Source: Chelydra serpentina (taxonomy: Eukaryota > Chordata > Testudines > Chelydridae). From it: DNA of 64,000 bases. A program made the translations under genes and the position numbers. The stretch's first letter is position 1; each line of letters opens with the position of its first letter. Location: positions 3,224,001 through 3,288,000 of the forward strand of contig JBAIAC010000026.1 in the NCBI GenBank assembly GCA_037349315.1. The letters are read 5' to 3'. The notes beneath the pieces are model-generated. The model saw only the letters and a program-made list of their open reading frames with translations, was not told where the DNA came from and did no database searches. This document shows positions 21,777 through 32,782 of the stretch, one piece after another.

Positions 21777-22875
21777 TGTAACGATGCTGGTTCTGGCAAG
21801 ACCCAACTGAGAGTGCCAGTTCAGGACAAATTGCTTCAAACAGGGCAACTACAGCCCAAGGCTGGGGTTTTTCCACCTCTAAGGCAAACCAAACCAGCCA
21901 GACAGAGGAGACTTTGGTTTTACCCCACTGGCTAACCACAAGTCACACAAGCAATTCCCTTAGATACTCCAGTTTCCCAGTCTCACCACCAGAGCCACTC
22001 GTTATGGGGACAAATGGTCATGAAAACCAATGCCCCAGTAAAAGAAAATAGGTTCTCCCGATCCCAGCGGACCGAACCTCAGAGCCAGGTCAATATACAA
22101 CTTAAATCTTACCCACAAATCACGCTGTTGCCAATCCTTTAGAATCTAAAATCTAAAGGTTTATTCATAAAAGGAAAAAGGTATAGGTGAGAGCTAGAAT
22201 TGGTTAAAAGGAATCAATTACATACAGTAATGGCAAAGTTCTTGGGTCAGGCTTGCAGAGATGGAATACTGCAGGTTCAAATCAAGTCTCTGGATTACAT
22301 CCCCAGCTGGGATGGGTCCTTCAGTCCTTTGTTCAGAGCTTCCATTTGTAGAAAGGTTCCTCCAGAGGTAAGAAGCAGGAAATGAAGACAAAATGGAGAT
22401 GAGGCAGCTGCCTTTTATAGTTTCTTCCAGGTGTAAAGACACCTCTTTCCTTACTGTGGAAAATCACAGCAAAATGGAGTCGGGAGTCACATGGGCAAGT
22501 CTCTGCATACCTTACTGAATCATAAGGTGTGTCTGCCTCCTCTCAATGGGCTAATTGTATAGTCGATGGTCCTTAATGGGCCATCAGCAGGCCTGGCAGA
22601 GCTGATAGCTTGTCCTGGGTCCCAGAAGCCCAGCCCCAGTTTGAAATACAGACATACAGTATAAAGTCATTCAACTACAGACAGTATAAAGCCAATATTC
22701 ATAACTTCAACTACAACACTGATACATGCATATAAACGGCATAATCATAACCAGCCAAGCATAACCCAGTCTTAGACACCTCATTTGACCCCCTTTATAC
22801 AAGATTTGGGGCCAGTACAGGACCTTGGTTGTAACAATGATCTATATGGTCCCAGTTATTGTCAATAACGTCACA
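21777..22875 (-). mobile_element. solo LTR, minus orientation, 5-bp TSD gcgtg
   Basis: The 1,099-bp block is flanked by identical gcgtg at 21772-21776 and 22876-22880. On minus it starts tgtgacgttatt and ends gcatcgttaca. On minus a tataaaag box (complement of about 22411-22418) and an aataaa signal (complement of about 22162-22167) lie in the order expected for U3 and R. No gag, pol or env remains. Removing it restores the DIRS-C 5' region to match DIRS-D, so it landed after DIRS-C. Confidence 0.88.
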
Positions 22876-23149
22876 GCGTGCACAGTCGTTGGAAGGTTTT
22901 TCCCCTAGCGGTACCTGTCGAGTCAGCTGTGGAGACCCCTGGAGTCAGGCCTTCATGGCGGTGTATGTAGGTCCCTGCTGACCGCCGGCTCTTCAGTTCC
23001 TTCTTACCGCCAGTGATGGTCATTGGAGCCGCATGTCCCTCTTGCCTCAGCACGCGGTTCCCCTAGTGATCCGACTTTTGATTATCCTGTAAATGGTTCA
23101 TTAGTTAGTGCTAGTCTTAGTAGCTAGTTAGGTAAAAGTGGGGGGCTTC

Positions 23150-24860
23150 CCCCCTCAACCCCAATTCCCTCCCCTCTTGGGGTTCATGCTTCAATCCCAA
23201 GGGTTTAAGCCGTGCAGGACCTACCAGAAGCCCATGCCAACAGGTGACTCCTACGACCAATGTTCCCTCTAATTTTTGACAGGCCGTGTGCGCAAAAGAT
23301 TTCTTCCGTGCGAATGTTTGTGCACGTGGTGTTTTGCAGTGTGTGCGGGGTTTAGGATCTGTGTGCGTCCGCACACACGCACAGCTTAGAGGGAACAGTG
23401 CCCACGACTCCTGCCTTAAGTGTCCGAGGGAGGTACATCATACCAGATCACTGCAAGATCTGCAAAAGAAAGGTACTTCAGGCTCAAACAACTCCATTTC
23501 GAGGCAGCCCTCCGTCCCCAGCCAGCCCTGGGCCAGGACTCGGCACTGAGCACCTCCATGCAGAGTGCTTCGGCCTCCGTTAGAGAAACGGCACCGAGGA
23601 AGGACTCTGGGCATAGAGACCCTTGGCACCGTCACTCCCCAGCGCTGAAGCCTGTGGAGGCAACACAGCACCGCTCGCACTCACTGGTGCTGCATAAGCA
23701 GCACAAGACGGCAGAGGGCACTTGCCCACTATGAGAGCAGCCGGGTCTAACAGCGCCAGCAGTATGCATCCCACACAGGGGCACCCAGTCTCACAGGAGC
23801 CGGCGCCGTCTAACTCAAGTCCGGCGCCATTGGATTCTCCTGCTTGGGAGTGCCAGGTGGAGAAGCTGGAGCTCCCTTCCACCCCGGACACATTCGAGGT
23901 GGCCAGGGATTTGATTATCAGCGTGGATAGACTTCCGGCATCTGTCCAGAGACAAGCCCGCGGTGATGAGACACCTCTCGCCTTCTCTGCGACACCGTTC
24001 TCTGGCACCGTCCCACTCAGCACCGCCGCGGTCTCCGCGCTTGGAGTCCCAGTCGTCGGACTCAGGGGCGGAGTCCTACTATTTCAGGTGTAGTCAGCAC
24101 CGATTGGAGCGGCGCTGACAGAGGCAGGAGGCAGTGATGGTGCCGTGACAGGCACAGTGGCATGGGCCCGTGCAGTGGCCGTTCTGTACCCTGTGGACAT
24201 ACCACCAAGCCCAGGGCACTTATTCCAGGGACTCCCAGTCCGTAATTTCAGAAGAATGCACCCCTTTACCACCTCGAGCCAGTCCCCCGCCTCAAAGCAC
24301 CGACACGGCTTCAGTCCATGGCACAGAGCCCCATCTGGGTCCCGGCTCCACCACTGGCACTGAGGCCACTACCGGCACCAAGTAGCAGGGCACAGAGTAG
24401 GATGCTTCCAGGAAGCCAGAGGGACAGGAGGGCTTCTGCCTAGGGCTTCATCATTGTCCTTGCCGGATGAGGCAGTGGCGGGGTCTTCGTCCTTTGGGCT
24501 GCCCCAGGAGCTGTTGTGCAGGATGGCCCATAACATAGAGCTACCAGCCGAAGAGAGAGTAGAGTCTGAGGACCCCATGGTGGACATATTAACCCCTGAA
24601 GGGCCATCCAGGGTGGCACTGCCTCTCATTAAAACGATTCAAGCCACTACAAGAACCTTGTGGCAGACTCCTGCCTCCATTCCCCCTATAGCTAAGGGGG
24701 TGGAGAGGAAGTATTTCGTCCCCGCTAAGGGATACGAATACTTATTTACTCATCTGCAGCTGGGTTCGCTGGTCATAGCGGTGGCGAATGAAAGAGAGAA
24801 ATGGGCAGCAGGGCTCAACTCCAAAATCCAAAGACTCGAAGAAGCTGGACCTCTTCAGTA
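23150..24860 (+). pseudogene. DIRS-C gag-like pseudogene
   Basis: The start (about 23190) resembles the Cys-rich N-terminus of DIRS-D gag (QGFKPCRTYQKPMPTGDSYD-like), then the MITE intervenes. The middle is a variable Ser/Pro-rich region (CQVEKLELPSTPDTFEVARD at 23850-23910). The conserved C-terminal half lies at 24454-24861: SEDPMVDILTPEGPSRVALP, LIKTIQATTRTLWQ and KGVERKYFVPAKGYEYLF. Several frame changes separate the blocks. The sequence after 24861 skips much of the gag C-terminus seen in DIRS-D. Confidence 0.72.
23258..23400. mobile_element. hAT MITE, 143 bp, 8-bp TSD with one mismatch
   Basis: Termini caatgttccctctaa and ttagagggaacagtg form inverted repeats. The flanks cctacgac (23250-23257) and cccacgac (23401-23408) differ at one base. 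Removing the element joins the DIRS-C gag frame (ggtgactcctacgactcctg), matching DIRS-D at this point. The interior is a gtgtgcgc-rich palindrome. Confidence 0.88.
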
Positions 24861-25060
24861 GGAAAGTTTACTCCACGGGGGCGCTCCAGCTTCGGATGCT
24901 AACCAGCAAGCAATCCTCAGTAGATACAATTTCCATTCATGGGACTCCGGAATAGACACACCAGTCTATTCACCGGATCCTTCTCCCTGTTTTCTGAACC
25001 GTTTGTCCCACTTCTATGGTGCTTGGTCCCAGATAATCTCAGACGGTTGGGGTCCTGCGC

Positions 25061-26168
25061 ATGGTAGACGTGGGATATTCTCTCCAATTCTGCTCCTCCC
25101 CTCCCTGCCACCCCCCTTCCCCGTCCCTCTTCAGGGACCCTTCTCATGAGCATCTCCTCATGCAGGAGGTTCAAAGGCTCCACAGGAGCAGTGGAGGAGG
25201 TTCCTCAGGAGCTATGGGGCAAGGGATTCTACTCCCGATATTTCCTAATCCCCAAAGCCAAAGGGGGTCTCAGACCCATCCTCGATTTGCAAGGCCTCAC
25301 CAGGTTCATGAAGAAGTTGACATTCCACATGGTCTCTCGAAATGCAATTATCCCATCTCTGGATCCAGGAGACTGGTACGGGAGACGAGGGCAGCGTGCC
25401 TTCGCCCTCAAGGACATGTACTTCCACATATCGATAATTCCAGCCCACAGATGCTTTCTCAGGTTTGTAGTGAACCACAACCATTACCAGTTTATGGTCC
25501 TCCCCTTTTGTCTGTTAGCGGCCCCTCGAGTTTTTACCAAGTGCATGGCAGTCATAGCCCGCCTTCCCAAGAAGAAGGCAGGTGCAGGTCTTCCTGTACC
25601 TCGTCGACTGGCTGGTCAGAGGTGCAAGTGGAGCAACACGTCAGCTTGATGAGATCCACCTTCGACAGGCTGGGTCCTCCTTCTGAATGTACACAAATCA
25701 ACTCTATCCCCCACTCAGAGAATAGAGTTCATTGGGGAGTGTTGGACTCTGGTCAGGCCAGAATCTTCCTGCCAGAGTCTCGTTTTTGGACAACGCAAGT
25801 CATCATACAAGGCTTCAGGCAACACCCCACCACCACAGCAAGGAATTGCTTGAAGGTCCTCGGACATATGGCAGCTTGTACATATGGGTACAACATGCGA
25901 CACTGAGCCTCAGACCTCTCCAGGGCGGGCTGGCGTCAACTTATCGGCCAGGGCACAACAGCCTGGACAAGGTGGTTACACTCCCACCACCAGTTCTCAG
26001 GTCTGTCCAGTGGTGACTCAACCCACAGGCGGTATATGCAGGGGTCCCCTTCGCCAAACTGCAGTCCTCACTGTCCCGGGTCACAGACACGTCAGCGTTG
26101 GGGTGGGGAGCTCATCTGGGAGAATTCAAAACCCAGGGCCTCTGGTCCCAAGACAGCAGCTGAATTAT
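25061..26168 (+). pseudogene. DIRS-C reverse transcriptase/RNase H pseudogene
   Basis: Frame 25146-25649 holds the RT N-terminal half: GFYSRYFLIPKAKGGLRPIL, DLQGL, HMVSRNAIIPSLDPGDW and LLAAPRVFTKCMAVI. After a frame change the catalytic site reads tacctcgtcgac (about 25592-25603), that is YLVD instead of YLDD, so one catalytic aspartate is replaced by valine. The following region (about 25700-25900) matches the distal RT. The RNase H start (TDTSALGWGAHLGEF in another frame) is cut at 26168. Confidence 0.8.
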
Positions 26169-27586
26169 CCGTCCCCTTAGATACAGTTTCCACTACCCTT
26201 GCCCTAAAACACTGTGCTTTCCTCCTTCGCTTGCTTCATGCTGTCCTGCAACCTCTTCCATTTATACAGCACCTGGAACTATGCTATTAGGAATTTCTTT
26301 GCTTCTCCCACTCGAATGCAGTCACTCCTGGGGCAGAAGGTGATGGATGTTTAACTACAAAGATTAAGCCAGGAGCAGTTCAGGAGAGAAAGTCACGAGC
26401 GAGGAGGGAATTAACCCTGGCACTGAGTTAATGCCCCTGCTCTTGCAAACAGTGCTGTGGAGTTTTGAATGGCCAGTGCCTAGAACCATTTCTTACATCT
26501 CCTGGAGCACCACTTTCCCCAGCCCCATGCTGGTGCATTGGCCCAGTGCTGAGTCACGGGGGAGAGCATCACATACTGAATAATCCTAGCAGGTATCTCA
26601 GCCAGGCAGCCATCAGCTGCCAGTGATTACTTAAGAGAAGTGGATGCAGGTGAGGCCATCAGTCTAGCCCCTCCCCCCACGGATGGGTGACCTCATTTAA
26701 AAAGCAAAATCTGGCTCTGGTGGTGTACCTGGTCCCCATTTCCGCAGTATCTGAGCTGCTCCCACCCTTTACTGTCACAGCCCCTATGGAGCAGGGCTAT
26801 TGTGCCCATTGTACAGAGGAGAAACTGAAGCGCTGAGGCCCAGCCCCTCAAAGGTACTTAGATGCCTAACTCCCCTTGAACTCGGTGGGGGTTCAGTGTC
26901 AAATGCCTTTGAGGAGCTGAGCCCGAGCGAGTGACTGCCTAATGATCAGTCTAGGGCAGAGCAGGGACTTGAACCCACATCCCAGACTCACTCCCTAACC
27001 ACCAGACCATCCTTCCTCTTCTGTGCCCATGAGTTGGCCGTTGGCACCTGTAAGAAAAGGAGCCTTATTCCCATCAGGGAGCTGGTTAAGTAGCTTCCCC
27101 TCTCAGCTGTGAGTCCGGCTGTTCCAGCCCTTTGCTTGGGGGTTGGGCTGCATAGGGGGATGGATTTCACGTTGACACAAGCGAAATCCCCAGGGCTTCC
27201 GAGGTGTTTGGCCAAGCCGCTGCTTTGTGAAGCCGTTGGCTGGAGACGGCCTTTTGTGAGCCCATCCAGCTCAACAAGGTGCCCTTTGCCTTCTCTGGCA
27301 CCGGCTCCAGCTCCCAGTGTTTGCATTGCAGGACCAGACCTGGGTGCATTTCAAGTTGCTATAGCGACTGAATGGACAGATGATCTGGGCAGATTTAAGA
27401 GGGGGGAATTCAATCAACTTGCCCTCCTCAGTCTCCAGCCCGTGGTTTGGAGTGGGGGAATCCCGCAGCTGGAGCTCAACCCTCCTACTCAGCTACTCCA
27501 CTAAGGACAGCAAGAGCTACCCAGGTACAGTGGGAGTGTGACTCCCTGTCAGCCCCAGCCCTGGAGGGAGAGTTTGTTCCTTGATT
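26169..27586. other. intergenic with MIR-like remnant only
   Basis: Apart from the MIR-like repeat and nested palindromic MITE at 26778-27003, no feature is recognisable. No coding signal is seen. Confidence 0.45.
26778..27003 (+). repeat. MIR-like SINE split by a palindromic MITE
   Basis: The left MIR part is cattgtacagaggagaaact. The right part is agagcagggacttgaaccca followed by caccagacca. Between them lies a stretch whose two halves (26838-26875 and 26886-26923) are inverted copies, with cctcaaagg and cctttgagg as the clearest pair. The insertion is inferred from the break in the MIR. Confidence 0.55.
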
Positions 27587-29436
27587 GCACCTCCCCAGGG
27601 CCAGATTAACCATGAGGCTAATAAGGCTCTAGGCTTGGGCCCTCCTATTTTTCAGGCCCTACTGGTCAGGCAGGGGGCAGTCGGGCCCGGATCAGGGAAC
27701 GAGTTTGCTCATGCAGCCCTGCTGGAGCGCTCCTGCGGCTTGGAAGGAGCTCAGCCGGCACCACGCGGCAGGAACACCCTGCCAGGGATCCGGTTCACAC
27801 TGGCAACCGGGCACTAAAAATCTGGTTACCACGGGAACCCGCGCCAGCCGTGGGTGTGGTTTGAGCAGGCATCGCATCCCCTGCTCCCCCTGATTTCTCC
27901 AGAGCTCTGCTTAGCAGTCAGGGAGGGAAGAGGCTCCCTCTGTCCCTCTCCTCGGCTGAGGCTGGCAGGTAGCTCCAGGATGCGGCCCCCTGGGTTCTAA
28001 TGCCCGTCACCGTCATCTTCTGTGTGTGCTGGGTCCCATCTGTGGACAACTGGTGAGTGCCTGTGGGGGGGCAGGGCATGGGGATGGTGGGGGAAGAGGC
28101 AGTACCAGAGCAGTAGGCTGGGAAGCTTGCACAAAACCTGCACCCATTCTATCCAGCTCCAGCCCGAACGATTGCCTCTCCCATGTATAAGGAATGAATT
28201 CCCACACATTCGCAGGAAAAACAAAACAAACCAGCCCATTCTGGATACCAGTCCTTTAGCTTTTACAGACCCTTCCATCGAGGGCTTCCGATGTATGATG
28301 CACTGTGTTCAATACTGCATTGAACTGTACTAAAAATCAAAGAAATGCCCTTTTTATTCTTTGATGTATGTTTCTGTACTGGGATGCACAGGCAACCAAG
28401 TTCTTTCCTTATGCTCAGCCAACACATCTTTGTACTTTTAAGGAGTTGCAAAAGCACTGGAGGAAGCTCAACACACAATGTTGTAGGTTTCTCCCTCTCC
28501 TCTCCCTCAAGGATTTTAAATCCACGTTTTAGCAGGCTGTGATAAAGACTGGCTGAATAGGCTAAAGGCAGGTTCTGTCCATTTGCTGGTTCTCTAGCCA
28601 TTCAATCCATCATAAAAGTACCCCACATTTGTTTTCTTTTGAGTTTCATTCCAAAAACTTAAAGCTAAATAAACCTGAAGTTAGTCCTCATTTTTCTGCC
28701 GCACTCAAACTAACTTCTTTCCCAAGTGGAAAATGTTGGGTACGCCTGGGATGTGATTCGAGAAGGGAATGAGACACAGACAGGCCAATTCCTGCTGACG
28801 GTTACACCTGTGCAGCCTTATTGACTTCAAGGAGAACAGATTTTTGCAGAAGAATAGATTTTGGTCCCTTCTGCTTTTTCACACCTGGTATAAGCAGAAT
28901 CTCATTCACTTTTCTCCCCTAATCTCTGAGCACTTTAAGGGGAAAAAATAAGCAAGGTCTGCTTGATTTACACATGCAAGCAAAACAAGCAGCTCTCCCT
29001 TCATTCTACAGCAGTCTTAAACACCAGACCTGATGTAACAAGGGTGTCACGACAGCAGCCTTGGTTGGACTGTTCTTTTGGAAGATCCTTAATGGTTCTT
29101 TTAAGATGCTGATTTTCAGTGCAGTCTTTTGGTTCTGGGGGAGCAGAGGACACAACAGGGAATAGCTGTTTCGTCAACTCCTAATCATTCAAAAGCTGAA
29201 AGGCTTTAGATTAAGTTTGTTTAATGTTTGTACAGTGATTTTGAAGAGCTCACATAGTACAGAGGAGCTAAATATTATGACTGGGCAACCATCTAAAGAT
29301 CGGTGTCACTTCTAGCTGTTACCTTTTTCTTACAGACAGCTTAAAACAAACAAATGCAAACCGTGGGGGGCTGGTGCACACAGAACCCATGCTTAAAAAA
29401 CCTCATGTCAGAGCTGCTGATCACACATTCTAGAAT

Positions 29437-29520
29437 AGATAGTACTTAGCCCTGCCGTGAGTGCAGGGGATCAGACTAGATGACCTCTCGAGGTCCCTTC
29501 TAGTCCTATGAGTCTAGTCT
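29437..29520 (+). mobile_element. CR1 3'-end fragment
   Basis: The short piece reads gagtgcaggggatcagacta, gatgacctctcgaggtccct and a tail cctatgagtctag, the sense 3' end of a CR1 subfamily like the antisense copy at 9243. Confidence 0.7.
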
Positions 29521-29733
29521 ATTATTCTAATTGTGGAAGAGCTTGGAGACAGAATGACCTGATGCGGTGAATCACTGGAGATTAACTACACAAACTGGGT
29601 ATCCTCCCACAAATAATATTTGGGTTCAGTGTGAAAACAGTAATTCATTGTTCTCAGCCAGTGCAACATTGGGAGGCAGCTTTCAGAGCAAGACAGCCTA
29701 AAATTACAATGTAATTTTCCCACTACTACTTCT

Positions 29734-30008
29734 GCCTGGTCTACACTGGAGGGAGCTAAGTCATGCATCTTCAGCTAGGAGACTAGCGTAGCTGAAGTCG
29801 CCATACTTAGATCGACTTACCGCAGTGTCTTCACTGTGGTGAGTCGACGGCTGACGCTCCCCCGTAGACTCCGCCTGCGCGTCTCACTCTGGTGGAGTAC
29901 CCGAGTCGATGGGAGACCGCTCGGCGATTGATTTATTGCGTCTAGACTAGACATGATAAATCGACCCCCGCTGGATGGATCGCTCCGGAGGTAAGTGTAG
30001 ACATGCCC
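29734..30008. mobile_element. PIF/Harbinger MITE, TSD tct
   Basis: Ends gcctggtctacact and agtgtagacatgccc are inverted. The 3-bp duplication tct flanks it (29731-29733 and 30009-30011). The interior shares the cttcagct/agctgaag and tttattgcgtctagac hairpin blocks with the copies at 3756 and 32509, in the opposite orientation. Confidence 0.87.
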
Positions 30009-30487
30009 TCTACTTCCGTGGATTTTACGCCTGAGTGCTTTTCTTTTACATACTAAAAGTTGGCTGCCTCCCAGAGTGCAGTCAGAGTGAGACAGGGTAT
30101 GTGGTGCAGAGTCCATAGCCTGGGGAAAACACCTGCTAGGCTTGGCTTTGTCCTGTGCCATGTGGAGAGCTGAGGGTAGAAGCACAAGGTTGAAAGAGGT
30201 GAGCAGGTTGCAGTGTTCATCCTTCACTACCTAGGAGGAAGGAGGCCCAGGAGAAGGACAGCGTAGCATCCCTCGTACTACCTCTTACTCAGAAGCATCT
30301 GTTTGGAGAATTGAGTGTCGTGAGAGTAGAATAAACTTGTTAATTTTACGTAAATAAATATGTAAATGTGTATGTAGTTTGATGACTTCGTTATTTATTT
30401 ATTTTTGCAATCTGTCATTCATACTTAGGCCCTTCCCTCCCATTTGCCTTGGGCCCCTCGTAACCTTCATCCGGCCCTGGCACCTCC

Positions 30488-31451
30488 CCATTGTTCCCTA
30501 CAATGCCAGGTAGTTTTGCCTGCTGCACCCAGACAATGAACTTTCCCATCTCTCCCTAGAATAGCTGCCTTTTATTTCCTGAACCAAAGGACAGCAGTGC
30601 TGCTCTTGGGTTTTAAATAATTGGCTTTTACAAAATAGCTCAGCCCTTCCTCTGTGCTCAAAGAAGAGGTCCGGACCACAGCTGCTCCCAGGACACATTT
30701 TGGAGGAGTGAGAAGTCTAAGCCAGGTGTCCTGGCCTAATTCCTGTTCTGGAATCTAACCAAGAGGAGAGAAGAGAAAAGAGATTGACAAGGCCACATGT
30801 AGCAAGAGAGAAAATGCCAAGGAGGTGCATTCTTAGGGCTTGGAAATCTACCTCCCCCAAGCCTAGAATGAAGACAGCATCTCTCTTAGTGGATGGACTA
30901 GCTGATTGCCTCCCAGCGTTATAATTCATTAGAATTAGAGTTGCAGCCAATAGATCCTGAGCCAAACTTCCCCAAAGTTTGAAGAAGAGACAATGATCTG
31001 CTCTGGTGTTGGAGAAGTAGCAGCCCAGTGTGATGTTGGGCTTTGAATTTCCCTAAGGCTTGGGAGTGGGTCTCTTCTGGACTGTTGTAGACCTGGGAGC
31101 TAGGTGGGGAGCTGACTCCTAAACTTAGACCTGGGCCTGTGGCAAGTGAGGAGAACACAAATAGATGCCACCTCTCAGCCCTGAATTTGCTCTGTCTCTT
31201 TCTCTGTAGATACCAGTGGGTGGCTGGAATCTCTGGTACAGCAGGTGGTCGGTGTTTCTGGTTTGATAGGGAACATCAATGGGAACCCTTTCCCCTCTTC
31301 GGTTGATTTGAGGCTTGGGCCACTGAAGGACTTGCATGTTCTCAGGCATTTGTATTAGCAGAGGATCTTCATGCCTACAAAACTCCCCAGTGATTGGTAC
31401 AAGATGTCGCACATTGAGGGGCTTGTTTCCTCTTGATGAGTTAACAATCTG
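30488..31451. other. intergenic, nothing recognised
   Basis: Unique-looking sequence. No coding, RNA or repeat signal is visible. Confidence 0.4.
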
Positions 31452-31969
31452 CCTTTGTTGCCAAGAAGGCTAACGGCATATTGGGCTGCATTAGTAGGAG
31501 CATTGCCAATAGATCAAGGGAAGTGATTATTGTTCTTCGAGTGATTGTTCACGTCCATTCCACATTAGGTGTGCGTGCGCCGTGTGCATGAGCGTCGGAA
31601 ACTTTTCCCTTAGCGGCTCCCATCGGGCCGGAGCCCCCACCCACCCACGGCGCCACTGCGCCCTGCATATATACCCCTGCTGGCCCGTTGGAACAATGGC
31701 TCTCTTCCTTGAGAGAGCAATCCCTTACCCTTTACTTAGAAGTACCTGTTAGCAGCTAATTTACAACCTATTGTTAAGTCAACAGTGATTAGGTGCTTGG
31801 AGGCTCCAGCACCCGCCGCAGGGTATGCCGCAGGCCCACGGGTTTAAGGCTTGCGCCATGTGCCGCAAGCCCATGCCGATCAGTGACCCTCACAACTCTT
31901 GCCTTCGTTGCCTGGGGGAAGCACATCAGACTAAGTGTCAGATTTGCAAGGCTTTTAAGCGAAGGACGA

Positions 31970-32337
31970 AGATCTCTTTTAGACCCCATCACTTTGTATG
32001 TATAGTTGGGGATTATGTTTTCCAATGAGGATTACTTTACATTTCTTCTTTGAGTGCTCAGTGGGGGGGAGGGATAGCTCAGTGGTTTGAGCATTGGTCT
32101 GCTAAACCTAGGGTTGTGAGTTCAATCCTTGAGGGGGCCATTTAGGGATCTGGGGCAAAAAATTGGGGATTGGTCCTGCTTTGAGCCAGGGGTTGGACTA
32201 GATGACCTCCTGAGGTCGCTTCCAACCTTCATATTCTATGATTCTATGCTTGCTCATGTCGATTCCAAGTAGGTGTGCGCATGCCGCGTGCACAGTCGTT
32301 GGAAGGTTTTTCCCCTAGCGGTACCTGTCAGGTCAGC
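31970..32337 (+). other. foreign CR1/DIRS chimeric tract inside DIRS-D gag
   Basis: From gatctcttttagacccc to ggtcagctgt this tract (without the SINE at 32061-32248) matches 21650-21776 plus 22881-22920 with about four mismatches in roughly 180 bp. It runs from antisense CR1 into a second DIRS left terminus. It interrupts DIRS-D gag. Confidence 0.85.
32061..32248 (+). mobile_element. tRNA-derived SINE with CR1-like tail
   Basis: The head is tRNA-like, with an A box in tagctcagtggtttgagca and a B box in ggttgtgagttcaatcc. The tail (ggggttggactagatgacct ... attctatgattctatg) is the CR1 3' end, so CR1 machinery probably mobilised it. This is the Pol III SINE type known from cryptodiran turtles. 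It is inserted in a DIRS terminal-repeat tract, splitting gagtgct from gcttgctcatg. Confidence 0.9.
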
Positions 32338-32508
32338 TGTCCTCCCCACTGCGGCCCAAGGTACAGACAAAGGCAGGGTGTGGTTGCTTCCCGCATAGGA
32401 GGCCGGCACAGCCTAAGGCCCCGGACGCTGGGAGGAGAAGCGGACAAGAGGCGCCGAAGCCAACTTCAGTGGCATTGGCGCAATCAGCCCCGCGAAGCTT
32501 AAGTCTAA

Positions 32509-32782
32509 GGGTACGTCTATACTACCCGCCTGATTCGGCGGGTAGCAATCGATCTTCTGGGATCAATATGTCTCGTCTAGACGCGATAAATCGATCCCAG
32601 AAGTGCTCGTCCGCTCCGCGCGAGGAGTAAGTGGAGTCGACGGGGGAGCCTGCCTGCACCGCATGGACCCGCAGTAAGTGCTTTTTAGTTCAAACTAAGA
32701 TACTTCGACTTCAGCTACGTTATTCACGTAGCTGAAGTTGCGTATCTTAGTTCGACCCGGGGGGGTTAGTGTGGACCAGCCC
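32509..32782. mobile_element. PIF/Harbinger MITE, TSD TAA
   Basis: Ends gggtacgtctatacta and ttagtgtggaccagccc are inverted. The duplication taa flanks it (32506-32508 and 32783-32785). The interior hairpins (tctcgtctagacgcga and cttcagctacgt/acgtagctgaag) match the copy at 3756. It is inserted in DIRS-D gag. Confidence 0.92.

Larger units (their letters stand above)
21714..26168 (+). mobile_element. DIRS-C: 3'-truncated DIRS1-like retrotransposon
   Basis: The left terminus (cttctttgagtgcttgctca) starts just after the CR1 break. A solo LTR (21777-22875) interrupts the 5' region and an hAT MITE (23258-23400) interrupts gag. gag, reverse transcriptase and the start of RNase H follow. The element ends within RNase H at about 26168, after LGWGAHLGEFKTQGLWSQ; the recombinase and right terminus are missing. 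With both insertions removed, the 5' region is collinear with DIRS-D. Confidence 0.85.
27595..30479. mobile_element. candidate long non-autonomous hAT element, 8-bp TSD
   Basis: The left end reads cagggccagattaacc and the right end, reversed, cagggccggatgaagg, an inverted-repeat pair of hAT type. Both ends abut gcacctcc (27587-27594 and 30480-30487), a perfect 8-bp duplication. The boundary can slide by one base. Just inside both ends is a similar g-rich subterminal block. The 2.9-kb interior has no transposase frame; it holds a CR1 end (29437-29520) and a Harbinger MITE (29734-30008). The span is inferred from the termini alone. Confidence 0.6.

Noticed and set aside
32072..32140. tRNA gene at the SINE heads (also at 40181, 53820 and 59465)
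   Set aside because: The A and B boxes are those of a SINE with a CR1-like tail, and four copies have the same body; none is a free-standing tRNA.
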